This document shows positions 16,897 through 26,330 of a stretch of DNA of 64,000 bases, in pieces. Origin of the DNA: Enterococcus hermanniensis. Its GTDB lineage: Bacteria > Bacillota > Bacilli > Lactobacillales > Enterococcaceae. The stretch lies in the NCBI RefSeq assembly GCF_001885945.1, contig NZ_JXKQ01000005.1:1-64000 (forward strand). Reading direction: 5' to 3'. Position 1 is the first letter of the stretch, and every line of letters starts with the position of its first letter. The notes under the pieces are model-generated. The model saw nothing but the letters and a program-made list of their open reading frames with translations. It was not told the origin of the DNA and made no database searches. Both the position numbers and the translations under genes were made by a program.

Positions 16897-18576
16897 TTAT
16901 TTGCGGCGGCCGCGACGTTGATTGGCTTCCATAATAACCGGAAGAATCACTGGACGACGTTTCGTTTGTTCAAATAAGTAACGACTTAATTGATCACGAA
17001 TATCTTGTTTTAATTTGCTCCATTCAAAATCATCTGAATGCAAATGTTTTTCCACGATTTCGCTAGTTGTTTCCGCACTTTCTTTAATCAAATCACGGCT
17101 AGCTTTGATATAAACAAATCCTCGTGAAGTAATTTGCGGTGCCGAAACAATTTTTTTCAATTTACGATCGATCGTCACAACGACCACGAAGATCCCGTCG
17201 TCTGACAACACTTTACGATCACGTAAAACAATATTACCAATATCACCCACACCGATACCATCAATCATGATGTTATCAGCAGGCACACTGCCCGCAGCAC
17301 TCATGTGTTTGTTTTTATATTCTAAGACATCTCCACGACCAGTAATAAAGATATCTTTGAATGGCATCCCTAATTCATTCGCTAAATGGGCATGTGCCGC
17401 TAACTGACGATATTCACCTTGAACGGGAATAAAATATTTAGGTGACATAAATTTCATCATCAATTGTAGGTCACGCGGATTGGCATGGCCTGATACACGT
17501 AGATTTTCTGAAATACTCTTCACTACTCCACCAGCACGATAGATCATATCTTCTGTCTTTGCGACAGTCGTTTCCATCGCGATCGTTGGCGTAGTCGTGA
17601 TATAAACTAAATCACCATCTTCAATTTTCAGGTTACGGTGTGACCGATTGGCCATTTTTTGTAATGACTTGATCGGTTCACCCATTCGGCCCGTTTCTAA
17701 AATCAGTAACTCTTCGGGTTGATATTTTTTCATTTCCTTAACAGTAATCAAAATATCTTCTGGTACTTCCAATTTTTTCAAACGCATCGCTGTTTTTAAA
17801 ATACGATCTAAATCTTGACCAGTCAGTACCACTTTACGTTTGGCTTTTTCTGCAGCATTCAAGACTTGTTGAACTCGTTGTAAATTACTGGCAACACTGG
17901 CAACAATGATCCTGCCAGGCCATTCATTGATCGTATCGTAGACTTCATCAGCAATTTCTTGTTCTGAGGCTACTTGGATCGGATTTTCGGCATTTGAAGA
18001 AGAACTTAATAATGCTAAGACACCTTCTGAACCAACCTCAGCTAGACGACGATAGTTCGTCGCATACATCGGGATCGCTGTCGGATCAAATTTGAAATCA
18101 CCCGTATAGACAATCGTTCCTTCATCCGTTTTCAAACTGATTCCGACAGAATCTGGAATCGTATGGGTCGTGCGGAAGAAACTGATCAACGCTGTTCCAA
18201 AATCGATTTCTGTATGTTCATCAATCACATGGAAATCTTTGAACCCTTTGCTGTCATCATTTTGATTGACCGTTAGCTTTGCTAGCTCCACAGTCAATTC
18301 AGTTCCAAAAACTGGAACTGCTACTTTAGAAACTAAGTATGGCAACGCACCAATAGCATCGGCATGGCCATGTGTCAAAAAGACACCTGCTACACGTTCT
18401 TTATTTTCTATCAAATAGGTAAAATCTGGAATCACAACATCGATTCCTAATAGTTCATTTTCTGGATACTTTAGTCCACAGTCTAGGACAAAAATATCGT
18501 TATCCACTTCCACTGCATACATGTTTTTACCATTTTCACGTACACCGCCGAAGGGAATGATTTTGATTGTACTCAA
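16897..18576 (-). CDS. rnjB: Ribonuclease J2
   Basis: This metallo-beta-lactamase/beta-CASP ribonuclease of ~559 aa acts in mRNA decay and RNA maturation with RNase J1. The motif that reads HGHEDH in J1 is HGHADA here (LTHGHADAIGALPY), and the beta-CASP end reads VSGHANPRDLQLM. Loss of these metal ligands is the known mark of J2, which has weak activity by itself. TGDFKFD and the C-terminal dimerisation domain are present. The longest frame opens at GTG 18585; a TTG at 18576 is 8 nt after GCGAGG and gives M-S-T-I-K-I-I-P, the likely start. It is preceded by asd with a terminator between them. Confidence 0.9.
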   Translation of the reverse strand: MSTIKIIPFGGVRENGKNMYAVEVDNDIFVLDCGLKYPENELLGIDVVIPDFTYLIENKERVAGVFLTHGHADAIGALPYLVSKVAVPVFGTELTVELAKLTVNQNDDSKGFKDFHVIDEHTEIDFGTALISFFRTTHTIPDSVGISLKTDEGTIVYTGDFKFDPTAIPMYATNYRRLAEVGSEGVLALLSSSSNAENPIQVASEQEIADEVYDTINEWPGRIIVASVASNLQRVQQVLNAAEKAKRKVVLTGQDLDRILKTAMRLKKLEVPEDILITVKEMKKYQPEELLILETGRMGEPIKSLQKMANRSHRNLKIEDGDLVYITTTPTIAMETTVAKTEDMIYRAGGVVKSISENLRVSGHANPRDLQLMMKFMSPKYFIPVQGEYRQLAAHAHLANELGMPFKDIFITGRGDVLEYKNKHMSAAGSVPADNIMIDGIGVGDIGNIVLRDRKVLSDDGIFVVVVTIDRKLKKIVSAPQITSRGFVYIKASRDLIKESAETTSEIVEKHLHSDDFEWSKLKQDIRDQLSRYLFEQTKRRPVILPVIMEANQRRGRRK

Positions 18577-18721
18577 AATATACACCTCGCTAATTATTTT
18601 TATCTATTATATTCAGCTTACTCAGATCCCGTGATCAGTACGATCTGTGCTTTTATACTCACTAGCTATTATACATGATTTTTAATGAAAAACCATCGAT
18701 TGAAAAACCACGGATCGCGCA

Positions 18722-18758
18722 GAAAAAGAAAAAGCCTAAAGCAAATCCTGCCTTAGAC
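18722..18758 (-). terminator. Terminator of asd
   Basis: Minus-strand 9-bp stem (18734-18742 with 18750-18758, two G-T pairs), 7-nt loop, then TTTTTCTTTTTCT. Confidence 0.8.
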
Positions 18759-18765
18759 TATTTCT

Positions 18766-19812
18766 TTAATCAAATAGATTCATTTCATACATTTTTTCAG
18801 CGATTTGTATTGAATTCCATGCGGCACCTTTTAAAAGATTATCTGAAACGACCCATAAATGTACACCGACTTCTTCATCTGGATCTTTCCGGATTCGGCC
18901 GACAAAAGTTTCTTTTCTACCGACACTGTTGATCGCTTGCGGATAAATTTGCTGACTAGGATCATCCTCTAGTACTGCCCCCGGAGCGTTAGTGATCAAC
19001 GTTTGAATTTCAGCAACGCTCGCAACTTTTTCAGTTTCAATATAAATCGACTCTGAATGTCCGCTCATTACTGGAATCCGCACACAGGTCGCAGAAACTT
19101 TGATTGTGTCGTCTTCCATGATTTTCTTGGTCTCGTTGATCATTTTCCACTCTTCATAGGTATAGCCCGCTTCTGCAAAAACATCGATTTGCGGCAAGGC
19201 ATTAAAGGCTAATGGATAATGTTTTTTATCTCCACCACATGGCAAGATCTCCATCTGCCACTGATCGACGGGTTTGTCAGCTAAGTAATCTCTGGTCTGC
19301 TGTTTTAATTCTTCCATCGCTTGATTTCCAGCTCCAGATACGGCTTGATAAGTAGATACGATCACACGTTTCAAGCCAAATGCCTGTCGAATCGGCTCTA
19401 AAGCGACCATCATCTGAATCGTTGAACAATTTGGATTTGCAATAATCCCTTTATGTGAGCGCAACGCTTCAGGGTTTACTTCAGGTACGACCAATGGAAC
19501 TTCTGGGTCCATTCGAAAATGACTTGTGTTATCAACCACGATTGCGCCACGTTTGACCGCTTCAGGAGCAAATTCAGCAGAGATCCCCCCACCAGCAGAG
19601 AATAAAGCAAGATCGATTCCTTCAAATGATTCAGGAACCAATTCTTCAATTGTTTTTGACGCACCTTTAAATGAAAGTTGCTTGCCCGCAGAACGCTTAG
19701 AAGTTAGAAATTTGACGTTCCCTAAAGGTAGCGAACTACTTTCTAATAGCTTGATCATTTGTGTTCCTACAGCACCCGTAGCACCCACGATTGCAACATT
19801 CATTTTTCTCAT
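18766..19812 (-). CDS. asd: Aspartate-semialdehyde dehydrogenase
   Basis: Asd reduces aspartyl phosphate to aspartate semialdehyde with NADPH, the branch point for lysine/diaminopimelate, threonine and methionine. It has the NADP-binding [12 protein letters not shown] at the N terminus, [23 protein letters not shown], the catalytic cysteine in [11 protein letters not shown], and the later [12 protein letters not shown] and [13 protein letters not shown]. At ~348 aa it is full length. The ATG at 19812 is best placed behind AAAGAG; another ATG follows three codons later. No lysine riboswitch is visible upstream. Confidence 0.94.
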   Translation of the reverse strand: MRKMNVAIVGATGAVGTQMIKLLESSSLPLGNVKFLTSKRSAGKQLSFKGASKTIEELVPESFEGIDLALFSAGGGISAEFAPEAVKRGAIVVDNTSHFRMDPEVPLVVPEVNPEALRSHKGIIANPNCSTIQMMVALEPIRQAFGLKRVIVSTYQAVSGAGNQAMEELKQQTRDYLADKPVDQWQMEILPCGGDKKHYPLAFNALPQIDVFAEAGYTYEEWKMINETKKIMEDDTIKVSATCVRIPVMSGHSESIYIETEKVASVAEIQTLITNAPGAVLEDDPSQQIYPQAINSVGRKETFVGRIRKDPDEEVGVHLWVVSDNLLKGAAWNSIQIAEKMYEMNLFD

Positions 19813-20057
19813 CGTAATCACTCTTTCGTTTCATATTTTTAAATATTTTATCATATAATTTTAGAAATACAAGCGCCTAAATATCCATTTAATAACTTTG
19901 CATATTTATATTATCTACTAAAAATGTTTTTAAATTACAGGTTTTAATTTAAATTATATTTTAAATATAACGAGTATTTTGTTAAAAAAATAGTAAAAAA
20001 AAGATTTTTATCCAGTATATTTGTTGTTAATTTTTAATAAAACATTTAGAATTAGTT

Positions 20058-20071
20058 TGTAAGCGTTATTT
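20058..20071 (+). promoter_or_regulatory. Candidate cre (CcpA) site before the XRE-TPR regulator
   Basis: TGTAAGCGTTATTT matches 13 of 14 positions of the cre consensus TGWAARCGYTWNCW. It ends 2-3 nt before the AGGAGG of the downstream gene, where bound CcpA would block transcription. Confidence 0.5.
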
Positions 20072-20085
20072 ATAGGAGGCCATTC

Positions 20086-20904
20086 ATGAGAGCTAACGGA
20101 TCGATTATTAGACAACAACGCGAAGCACAACAATTGACCTATGAAGATCTCAAATTTATTTGTTCTTCTGATGATCTAATGATGATTGAACAAAAAAACG
20201 AGGGGATCTTAGAAATTATTTTAGATCTTTGCCAACGCTTAGAGGTTCCTTATCATAAGGCCTTCAGCAAAGCGACGTTATCATCAGAAGTTTTTATGTT
20301 GCATATCATTCGTTGTTTGCATTTGCGGCAAGAGTTTTCAGCGATTCTCTTTTTATTAGATACTTTTGGAAATAGGATAAATTATGAGAATACACGAATA
20401 GTCGGACATCTCTTTTATTTCCGTGCCTATGCAACCTTATTTTATAGGCAAGATACACAAAAAGCCGTACATTATTTTCAACGCGCATCTACCTTTTTAA
20501 ATGAAGAAAAACGTTATGAACTTTTAGTATTAAAAGGCTTAGCAACTTGCTACCAAGCTAATCAAGAAAAAAAAAGGGCGCGTATTTTTTTTGAGCGCGC
20601 TGAACAAGTGGAGGAAAATATGATGCATCCAAAAGAATTAGGACTGTCTTACTGCCAAGCAGCTCGTTTTTTTGCTCAAAAAGGGCAATATCAGCAAGTC
20701 AATGACTTGTGCGACGAGGGGATCCAAACGCTATTAGAAATTAATATCACAGAGGGTTTGGAAGAATTGTTTTTTGAAAAAGCCATCGCACAATCAGAAC
20801 CTGCTCAGCAACTCGAATTATTGAAACAAGCAAATTATTACGCTGCAATTAATCAAAATAACCATTTTGAAAAACAAATTAATGATCGACTGATTCACGT
20901 ATAA
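20086..20904 (+). CDS. XRE-family HTH regulator with TPR-like C-terminal domain (Rgg/PlcR-like architecture)
   Basis: The 272-aa product starts with a Cro/C1-type HTH (IIRQQREAQQLTYEDLKFICSSDDLMMIEQ, residues ~6-40), rather divergent in the recognition helix. About 200 helical residues follow with TPR-like repeats (YFRAYATLFYRQDTQKAVHYFQRAS, LATCYQANQEKKRARIFFERAEQ, YCQAARFFAQKGQYQQVNDLCDEGI). This is the layout of RNPP-type peptide-responsive regulators. No small signal-peptide gene was recognised next to it, so the ligand is unknown. TATAGGAGG lies 9 nt before the ATG. A cre-like site lies just upstream. Divergent from asd. Confidence 0.8.
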   Translation: MRANGSIIRQQREAQQLTYEDLKFICSSDDLMMIEQKNEGILEIILDLCQRLEVPYHKAFSKATLSSEVFMLHIIRCLHLRQEFSAILFLLDTFGNRINYENTRIVGHLFYFRAYATLFYRQDTQKAVHYFQRASTFLNEEKRYELLVLKGLATCYQANQEKKRARIFFERAEQVEENMMHPKELGLSYCQAARFFAQKGQYQQVNDLCDEGIQTLLEINITEGLEELFFEKAIAQSEPAQQLELLKQANYYAAINQNNHFEKQINDRLIHV

Positions 20905-20949
20905 AAAAACCTTGCTTCCTATTCACTGAGGAGGCAAGGTTTTTTTTAT
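20903..20949. terminator. Bidirectional terminator between the XRE-TPR gene and the MFS operon
   Basis: AAAAAAACCTTGC-TTCCT and AGGAGGCAAGGTTTTTTT pair around ATTCACTG with flanking A/T runs; serves both convergent transcripts. Confidence 0.9.
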
Positions 20950-20953
20950 CATT

Positions 20954-22150
20954 TTAATGATTCATTTTCAATTTTTTATTTGGGTGATAGAAAATCATAT
21001 ATAAAACAGCGACAATAATCGGAATCACTGCGCAGAAAATATAGATATGTTGATAAGTCCCTAGGAGTCCTTTAATAGCACCTAATAAGTACGGACCCAC
21101 ACCTAATCCTAAATCTAAGCCGATAAAGTAAGTCGATAAGGCAACGCCGATACGTTCTTGCTCTACCAATTTTAATGTAACAGCTTGACCATTAGCCATA
21201 AATGTTCCATATCCTAGACCTACAAAAGCTCCAGCAATCAGTAATACTGGTGCATTTTGAGTAACAGCTAACAAAATTAAGCCAATTGTTAAACAAATAA
21301 AGCTTGGATACATAACCGCGTTTTCACCATATTTATCAAAAATTTTCCCTGACATCGGACGTGTCACTGTAACGACTAATGCATACACAACAAAGAAGAA
21401 TGCACCGGCAGTAACTAAATGTAATTCATCCGCATAAATCGAGATGAAACCTAAGACGCTAGAATATGCAATACCGATTAAAAAGGCGATTGCAGCAATA
21501 AATAATACCTTCAGCTCTATAAAACTTTCAAGACTGAATTTATTGATTCTTGCTCGATGTTCATCTGTTAAAACGATATTTTCAACTTTAAACCCGAAGC
21601 AAGCAATCATCGTAACGAAAGCTAAGATGACAGCAATAATAATAATCGCTTTAAATCCTAAAATCGGTAACAGCAATAACCCAATGAACGGACCGATTGC
21701 AGCAGCTAAACTAGTACTCAATCCATAATAATTGATACCTTCGCCATATTTTGATTCTGGAATATATGCCGTAACAATTGCATTGGCTGCTGTCGAAACA
21801 GCTCCATAACAAAAACCATTCAAAAAGCGAACACTATCTAAAATAAAAATATTTGTACTTACTAAATACCCAGCGGTAGTGATCAAATAAAATAATGCGC
21901 CATACCTCAGTACTGCTCGGCGACCGAATAATTCCAATTTTTTCCCTACGTATAAACGAGCTAATAGGGTTCCGATGATATAAATACCGACAGCAAGACC
22001 AGCTTGGGCTGTCGTTGCGCCTAAACTTTGTGTAGCATATTTTGCCGTAATTACGACAAAACAATAGTAAACTAAAAATACGATAAAGTTGATGATCGTA
22101 ATGGTGATAAATCCTTTATTGAATAACTTTTCTTCTTCCTTGATTGTCAT
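20954..22150 (-). CDS. MFS transporter, 12 TM, DHA1-like
   Basis: The 398-aa protein has 12 predicted helices. Motif A is recognisable in the loop after TM2 (RLYVGKKLELFGRRAVLRYG), followed by FLNGFCYGAVSTAANAIVTAYIPESKYGEGINYYGLSTSLAAAIGPFIG around TM4-TM5, typical of drug or metabolite exporters. The second half repeats the pattern (GKIFDKYGENAVMY). Substrate unknown. It is 13 nt downstream of the 95-aa gene and probably cotranscribed with it; the start ATG has only a weak GAGAGTGGG site, consistent with coupling. Confidence 0.82.
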   Translation of the reverse strand: MTIKEEEKLFNKGFITITIINFIVFLVYYCFVVITAKYATQSLGATTAQAGLAVGIYIIGTLLARLYVGKKLELFGRRAVLRYGALFYLITTAGYLVSTNIFILDSVRFLNGFCYGAVSTAANAIVTAYIPESKYGEGINYYGLSTSLAAAIGPFIGLLLLPILGFKAIIIIAVILAFVTMIACFGFKVENIVLTDEHRARINKFSLESFIELKVLFIAAIAFLIGIAYSSVLGFISIYADELHLVTAGAFFFVVYALVVTVTRPMSGKIFDKYGENAVMYPSFICLTIGLILLAVTQNAPVLLIAGAFVGLGYGTFMANGQAVTLKLVEQERIGVALSTYFIGLDLGLGVGPYLLGAIKGLLGTYQHIYIFCAVIPIIVAVLYMIFYHPNKKLKMNH

Positions 22151-22163
22151 TACCCACTCTCAA

Positions 22164-22451
22164 TTAATATGCGATACTCTCATTTAATTTCTTTAACTTA
22201 GAAATTTTCTCTGCGACTTTATTGTAGTTTGATGGATAACGATCCACTGCTTGACTAACGAATAAATCCCGCGTGTAGTCAAATTCCGCCAAAAAATCAT
22301 CTAGTGTTTTATCTGTTTGCGCGTAATCTTTTCTAAGCATCAACGCATTTTGGTAGGCATCATTTAGAAAGACCAATACCGCTTCCTTTTCAAACCGTAC
22401 CTTGTAAGCTGATTCTAACCGTTCGATCATTGCGCTTGTCCATTTTTTCAT
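22164..22451 (-). CDS. Hypothetical 95-aa helical protein preceding the MFS gene
   Basis: I do not recognise a family. The protein is soluble, helical and charged, with no cysteine and no membrane segment (ends VAEKISKLKKLNESIAY). AGGAGTGG lies 9-10 nt before the ATG, so it is a real gene and the first of a two-gene unit with the MFS transporter. A role as regulator or accessory of the transporter is possible, but no DNA-binding motif is clear. The unit is divergent from the PrfA/Crp-type regulator. Confidence 0.72.
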   Translation of the reverse strand: MKKWTSAMIERLESAYKVRFEKEAVLVFLNDAYQNALMLRKDYAQTDKTLDDFLAEFDYTRDLFVSQAVDRYPSNYNKVAEKISKLKKLNESIAY

Positions 22452-22614
22452 AAATAACCACTCCTATTAGTTCCAAATTTTCTATTCACTAGACTATTTG
22501 GTTTGTTTGACTTACTTGATTGATTATACGGATATAAACAAATCGCGAAATCGTCTTTTATAATAAAAAAAGGAGATATAAATTTGAATTATGGATTTTT
22601 AGTAGAAAAGAGGT

Positions 22615-22628
22615 GTAACATTTGTTAC
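22615..22628. promoter_or_regulatory. PrfA/Ers-type box upstream of the Crp-family gene
   Basis: GTAACATTTGTTAC is a 6-2-6 inverted repeat. It matches 12 of 14 positions of the PrfA box TTAACANNTGTTAA. Its core AACATTTGTT matches the Ers box of E. faecalis as I remember it. It sits about 60 bp upstream of a TATGAT at 22671-22676, a class-I activator spacing, and also lies in the upstream region of the divergent 22164-22451 gene. Confidence 0.6.
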
Positions 22629-22722
22629 TATCCTTTTGACATATATTTTTTATCCATGTGAATGAGTGATTATGATAAAATAGCTATGAATTCAAATATA
22701 TTGCGGAAGGAACAATGATAAA

Positions 22723-23379
22723 TTGGATAATACGGCCTTAACAGACTACTTAGAACAAAAAAAATTCCCTGTCGTCACGAAAGACTACAAGAAATATATT
22801 CTCTATGAAGGAATTCAAGATCACCATGTCTATATTTTAAAAAATGGAGTTATCAAAACAAGCGTCATTTCTCGAGATGGGCGTGAATTTAATTTAGAAT
22901 ATATTACAGATTTGGAAGTCGTTTCTTTGTTAAAGGATGAGTATTCACAATTCATCGATGCCCCTTTCAATATTCGAGTCGAATCGGAAACAGCAGAACT
23001 TTATCAAATTGATCGGGTCGAATTTTGGAAAGATATCAATCAAAACATCGATCTTCAAATTTACGTTAAGAACTATTATCGTGAACGTTTACTCAAATCA
23101 ATGAAACGAACCCAGCAAATGTTGATGAACGGAAAATTTGGTGCTGTCTGCACGCAGATTTATGATTTATACGATAAATTCGGTGTCGAATTCGAAGACG
23201 GTGTTTTGATCGATTTTGTTGTTACGAATGAAGATCTTGCTCATTTTTGCGGCATCAATGCTGCCAGCAGTGTTAGCCGAATCATGCATCAGCTAAAAGA
23301 ATGTGGTGCGATCCAAATGCATGACCGAAAAATTTTTATTAAAAATATTGAACTTATTAAAGATAATATTATTTTTTAA
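22723..23379 (+). CDS. Crp/Fnr superfamily transcriptional regulator (PrfA/Ers-like)
   Basis: The 218-aa protein has an N-terminal cyclic-nucleotide-binding-like beta-roll (YILYEGIQDHHVYILKNGVIKTSVISRDGREFNLEYI), a long dimer helix and a C-terminal winged HTH (VTNEDLAHFCGINAASSVSRIMHQLKECGAI, ~residues 165-200). The FNR-type cysteine cluster is missing, and the cNMP phosphate-binding RxxA motif is not obvious, so it resembles PrfA/Ers regulators. Start is a TTG 12 nt after GGAAGG. An ATG at 22715 is closer to the site but opens only an 8-codon frame overlapping the start. A PrfA-type box upstream suggests autoregulation. It converges on pflB. Confidence 0.82.
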   Translation: MDNTALTDYLEQKKFPVVTKDYKKYILYEGIQDHHVYILKNGVIKTSVISRDGREFNLEYITDLEVVSLLKDEYSQFIDAPFNIRVESETAELYQIDRVEFWKDINQNIDLQIYVKNYYRERLLKSMKRTQQMLMNGKFGAVCTQIYDLYDKFGVEFEDGVLIDFVVTNEDLAHFCGINAASSVSRIMHQLKECGAIQMHDRKIFIKNIELIKDNIIF

Positions 23380-23384
23380 TTTTA

Positions 23385-23417
23385 AAAGACCTATCAGCAA
23401 TTTTCTGATAGGTCTTT
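23385..23417 (+). terminator. Terminator of the Crp-family gene
   Basis: AAAGACCTATCAG and CTGATAGGTCTTT form a perfect 13-bp stem with a 7-nt loop; the T tract after it is short. Confidence 0.75.
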
Positions 23418-23474
23418 ATTTACAATTCAGCTCCTAACTGATCTCTTCAAAAAAAGATACCGTGTCTTTTGATA

Positions 23475-23513
23475 CAAAAAAACTAAAACCCATGAGGGTT
23501 TTAGTTTTTTTTA
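23475..23513 (-). terminator. Terminator of pflB
   Basis: AACTAAAACCC and GGGTTTTAGTT pair around ATGA, with A/T runs on both flanks; 3-4 nt after the pflB stop. Confidence 0.9.
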
Positions 23514-23516
23514 AGC

Positions 23517-25814
23517 TTACATTCTTGTATGGTCTGTACGAGAGATAACATCACGACGTTGTTCCGGCGTCAAATCACGGAATTTAACCGCATAACCAGA
23601 AACACGGATCGTAAAGTTGGCATATTTTGGATTGTCGATATCTTTATCCATTTCTTCTAGCAACTCACGACCGAAGACATTGACATTTAAGTGGTACCCA
23701 CCCTTATCAAAGTAGCCATCTAAGACTTGACGTAAATTATCAATCTGCATTTCTTCATCATCTGTGCGGCCTAACGCGCCAGGATTGATCGTTTGTGTAT
23801 CAGAAATTCCATCTTGTGCACAAGAGTAGTTTAATTTAGCTGTTGAATTCAACGACGCTAATAAACCATTTTTCTCGCCTAGGAATTTGCCATCTTGATA
23901 ACTTGGGTTCGCGCCTGGTGCCAATGGTTTCCCTGCACGACGGCCATCTGGTGTATTCCCTGTATTTTTTCCATAAACGACGTTTGAAGTGATTGTTAAT
24001 AATGACAATGTTGGTGTTGAATCGCGATACGTATGTTGACGTTTGATTTGTGTCATAAAGTATTCTAAGATCCAGTTCGCCATTTCATCGGCTTCATCGT
24101 TATCATTTCCATAAGTCGGAAATTCATTTTGTGGAACATAATCGATGGCTAATCCATTCTCATCACGAACAACTTTTACATTTCCATGTTTGATCGCCAT
24201 CAATGAATCCGCTGCATGAGAAATCCCCGCAATCCCAGTTGCAAAAGTACGTTTTAAATCAGTATCCATCAATGCTAATTGTGGTGCTTCATAGGCATAT
24301 TTATCATGCATGTAATGAATCACATTCAACGTATTCACATAAAGTTCAGCTAACCAGTCTAAAACATCTTTGTAGCTATCCATAAATTGGTCGAAATCAA
24401 TGCTATCGCCTTCTATTGGACGGAAGCGCGGGCCCACTTGCATTTTTGTCATTTCATCTACGCCACCATTGATCGCATAAAGAACTGCTTTTGCTAAGTT
24501 GGCACGAGCCCCAAAGAACTGCATATCTTTTCCGATTACAGTCGCCGACACACAGCAAGCGATCGCCGTATCGTCTGAACCCCAGTGTTGACGTAATAAG
24601 TCATCATTTTCTAATTGAATCGAAGAGCTCTCTTTCGCAACTTTTGCCGCATAAGTACGGAAGCCTTCTGGTAATTTTGAAGAATACAATACTGTTAAGT
24701 TTGGTTCTGGTGATGGTCCCATATTTGTCAATGTATGAAGGATGCGGAAATCATTTTTTGTGACTAATGAAGAACCATCCATGTTCATACCAGCTAATGA
24801 CAATGTTGCCCAGATCGGATAGCCAGAGAATAATTGATTGTATTCAGGTGTACGAGCAAATTTAACCATCCGTAATTTCATGATTAAATGATCAATCAAT
24901 TCTTGTGCTTCATCTTCTGTAATCACGCCGCGCTCTAAATCACGTTGGATATAGATATCTAAGAAAGCTGAAATGCGTCCGATCGACATAGCTGCACCAT
25001 TTTGTGATTTGATAGCCGCTAAGTAACCAAAGTACAACCATTGGATTGCTTCTTGCGCATTGCTAGCTGGTTGAGAGATATCATAACCATAGCTTGCAGC
25101 CATTTCTTTCATATCCGCTAGAGCACGATATTGTTCAGAAACTTCTTCACGTAATTGGATAACATCATTAGTCATTACTTTGCTGCCGACATTTTTCCAA
25201 TCTTTTTTCTTTTGTGCCATCAAAAAGTCGATTCCGTATAATGCTACACGACGGTAGTCACCAATGATACGGCCACGGCCATAGGCATCCGGTAAACCTG
25301 TAATGATTTTATTTTTACGGGCCAAGCGCATTTCATCTGTATAAGCATCGAATACACCTTGGTTATGTGTTTTGCGCCATTTGTTAAAGATAAATGACAT
25401 CTCATCATCTACTTCATAGCCATTTGATTCTAAGGCTTTATTCGCCATGTTGATACCGCCATACGGCATAAATGCTTGTTTTAATGGAACATCCGTTTGT
25501 AGACCAACGATTTTTTCTTCATCTTTGATCAAGTATCCTGGCTCATGAGACGTGATCGTTGCTGGGATATTCGTATCCATATCGTAAACGCCATTCTTTT
25601 TATGTTGCACTTCAAAGAGTTCTTGAAGTTTATCCCATAACTTTTCTGTACTTGGAGCAGCTTCTGCTAAAAAGCTGTCGTCACCTTTATACTCTGTATA
25701 ATTACGTTTGATAAAATCAAGTGTATTTACTTCATGTTGCCAACGACCTTCGTTAAAACCTTCCCAAGGGTTCGTTGCTTGTTTAACAGTTTTATCCATT
25801 GTATTAGTAGTCAT
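23517..25814 (-). CDS. pflB: Formate C-acetyltransferase (pyruvate formate-lyase)
   Basis: This 765-aa glycyl-radical enzyme makes acetyl-CoA and formate from pyruvate and CoA under anaerobiosis. The catalytic adjacent cysteines are in AIACCVSA near residue 420, and the radical glycine is in RVSGYAVKF near residue 740. Full-length, intact. The ATG is preceded by AAAGGAGTG. The activating enzyme gene pflA, often the next gene in Firmicutes, is absent: the downstream neighbour is the convergent Crp-family gene and the upstream region holds no gene for ~500 bp. A 26-bp palindrome and A/T-rich upstream DNA suggest regulated expression. Confidence 0.97.
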   Translation of the reverse strand: MTTNTMDKTVKQATNPWEGFNEGRWQHEVNTLDFIKRNYTEYKGDDSFLAEAAPSTEKLWDKLQELFEVQHKKNGVYDMDTNIPATITSHEPGYLIKDEEKIVGLQTDVPLKQAFMPYGGINMANKALESNGYEVDDEMSFIFNKWRKTHNQGVFDAYTDEMRLARKNKIITGLPDAYGRGRIIGDYRRVALYGIDFLMAQKKKDWKNVGSKVMTNDVIQLREEVSEQYRALADMKEMAASYGYDISQPASNAQEAIQWLYFGYLAAIKSQNGAAMSIGRISAFLDIYIQRDLERGVITEDEAQELIDHLIMKLRMVKFARTPEYNQLFSGYPIWATLSLAGMNMDGSSLVTKNDFRILHTLTNMGPSPEPNLTVLYSSKLPEGFRTYAAKVAKESSSIQLENDDLLRQHWGSDDTAIACCVSATVIGKDMQFFGARANLAKAVLYAINGGVDEMTKMQVGPRFRPIEGDSIDFDQFMDSYKDVLDWLAELYVNTLNVIHYMHDKYAYEAPQLALMDTDLKRTFATGIAGISHAADSLMAIKHGNVKVVRDENGLAIDYVPQNEFPTYGNDNDEADEMANWILEYFMTQIKRQHTYRDSTPTLSLLTITSNVVYGKNTGNTPDGRRAGKPLAPGANPSYQDGKFLGEKNGLLASLNSTAKLNYSCAQDGISDTQTINPGALGRTDDEEMQIDNLRQVLDGYFDKGGYHLNVNVFGRELLEEMDKDIDNPKYANFTIRVSGYAVKFRDLTPEQRRDVISRTDHTRM

Positions 25815-25954
25815 AATAACACTCCTTTGTATAATTGTTTCACAATATTTAAAGTGATTATAACAGAGGAATCTTTTTAAAGAAAGGGCTTTTTTTACTT
25901 TTAAAGCTGTTAATAATTGTAAAATAATGGCGATTATTTTAATGTTGATAAAAC

Positions 25955-25980
25955 ACTGTTACAGTTTAAACTATAACAGT
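25955..25980. promoter_or_regulatory. 26-bp near-perfect palindrome upstream of pflB
   Basis: The two 13-nt halves starting ACTGTTA and ending TAACAGT are complementary except for one C/A pair, around a central AGTTTAAACT. It lies about 140 bp upstream of the pflB start codon and has no T run, so it looks like an operator rather than a terminator. Confidence 0.55.
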
Positions 25981-26279
25981 TATAAAAATAGTAACTAATG
26001 ATTTCTTTTCAAAATAGTTAATCTGATTAAACCAACTTTATCAGTTACACTCAATTGAAAAACAGCAGACTAATACAGTACTTGCTGTAAAAAGAAAAAA
26101 ATATATTTTCTCATAAAGAAGCGTCGGTTCCGATAAAAAATTTTTTTGCTCCAAAGAAATTGTGCTAAATGTTGGTTTTATTCAAGCAATTGGAATCAAA
26201 GATAGCCAATGGATATTTTTAGTTTAAAGGCTCTTCTGAAACGGTCGAAGAATCAGATTTCTAGGTACTATTTAACACC

Positions 26280-26326
26280 AAAGAGACGAAGACAAACGTA
26301 GAAAACACGTTCGTCTTCGTCTCTTT
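26280..26326. terminator. Strong hairpin terminator downstream of the 26331 gene
   Basis: A 20-bp stem (26280-26299 with 26307-26326, one mismatch) closes AGAAAAC. The better T run (TTTATTTTTA) is on the plus strand, the minus side being poorer, so it may also stop rightward transcripts entering from the pflB upstream region. Confidence 0.8.
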
Positions 26327-26330
26327 ATTT

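Larger units (their letters stand above)
25815..26330. other. Gene-free AT-rich region upstream of pflB
   Basis: No convincing gene. It holds the pflB ribosome-binding site, a near-perfect 26-bp palindrome (25955-25980), a 36-codon open stretch at 26117-26227 that looks protein-like but lacks a credible start, and at its end a strong hairpin (26280-26326). Confidence 0.7.

Noticed and set aside
19813-20085. Lysine riboswitch upstream of asd
   Set aside because: No conserved L-box core or terminator/antiterminator was seen in this short AT-rich interval.
25827-25845. Rex-type operator in the pflB leader (TTGT...TTCACAA)
   Set aside because: One half-site is good, but the spacing is one base too long and the other half is weak; it also overlaps the ribosome-binding site.
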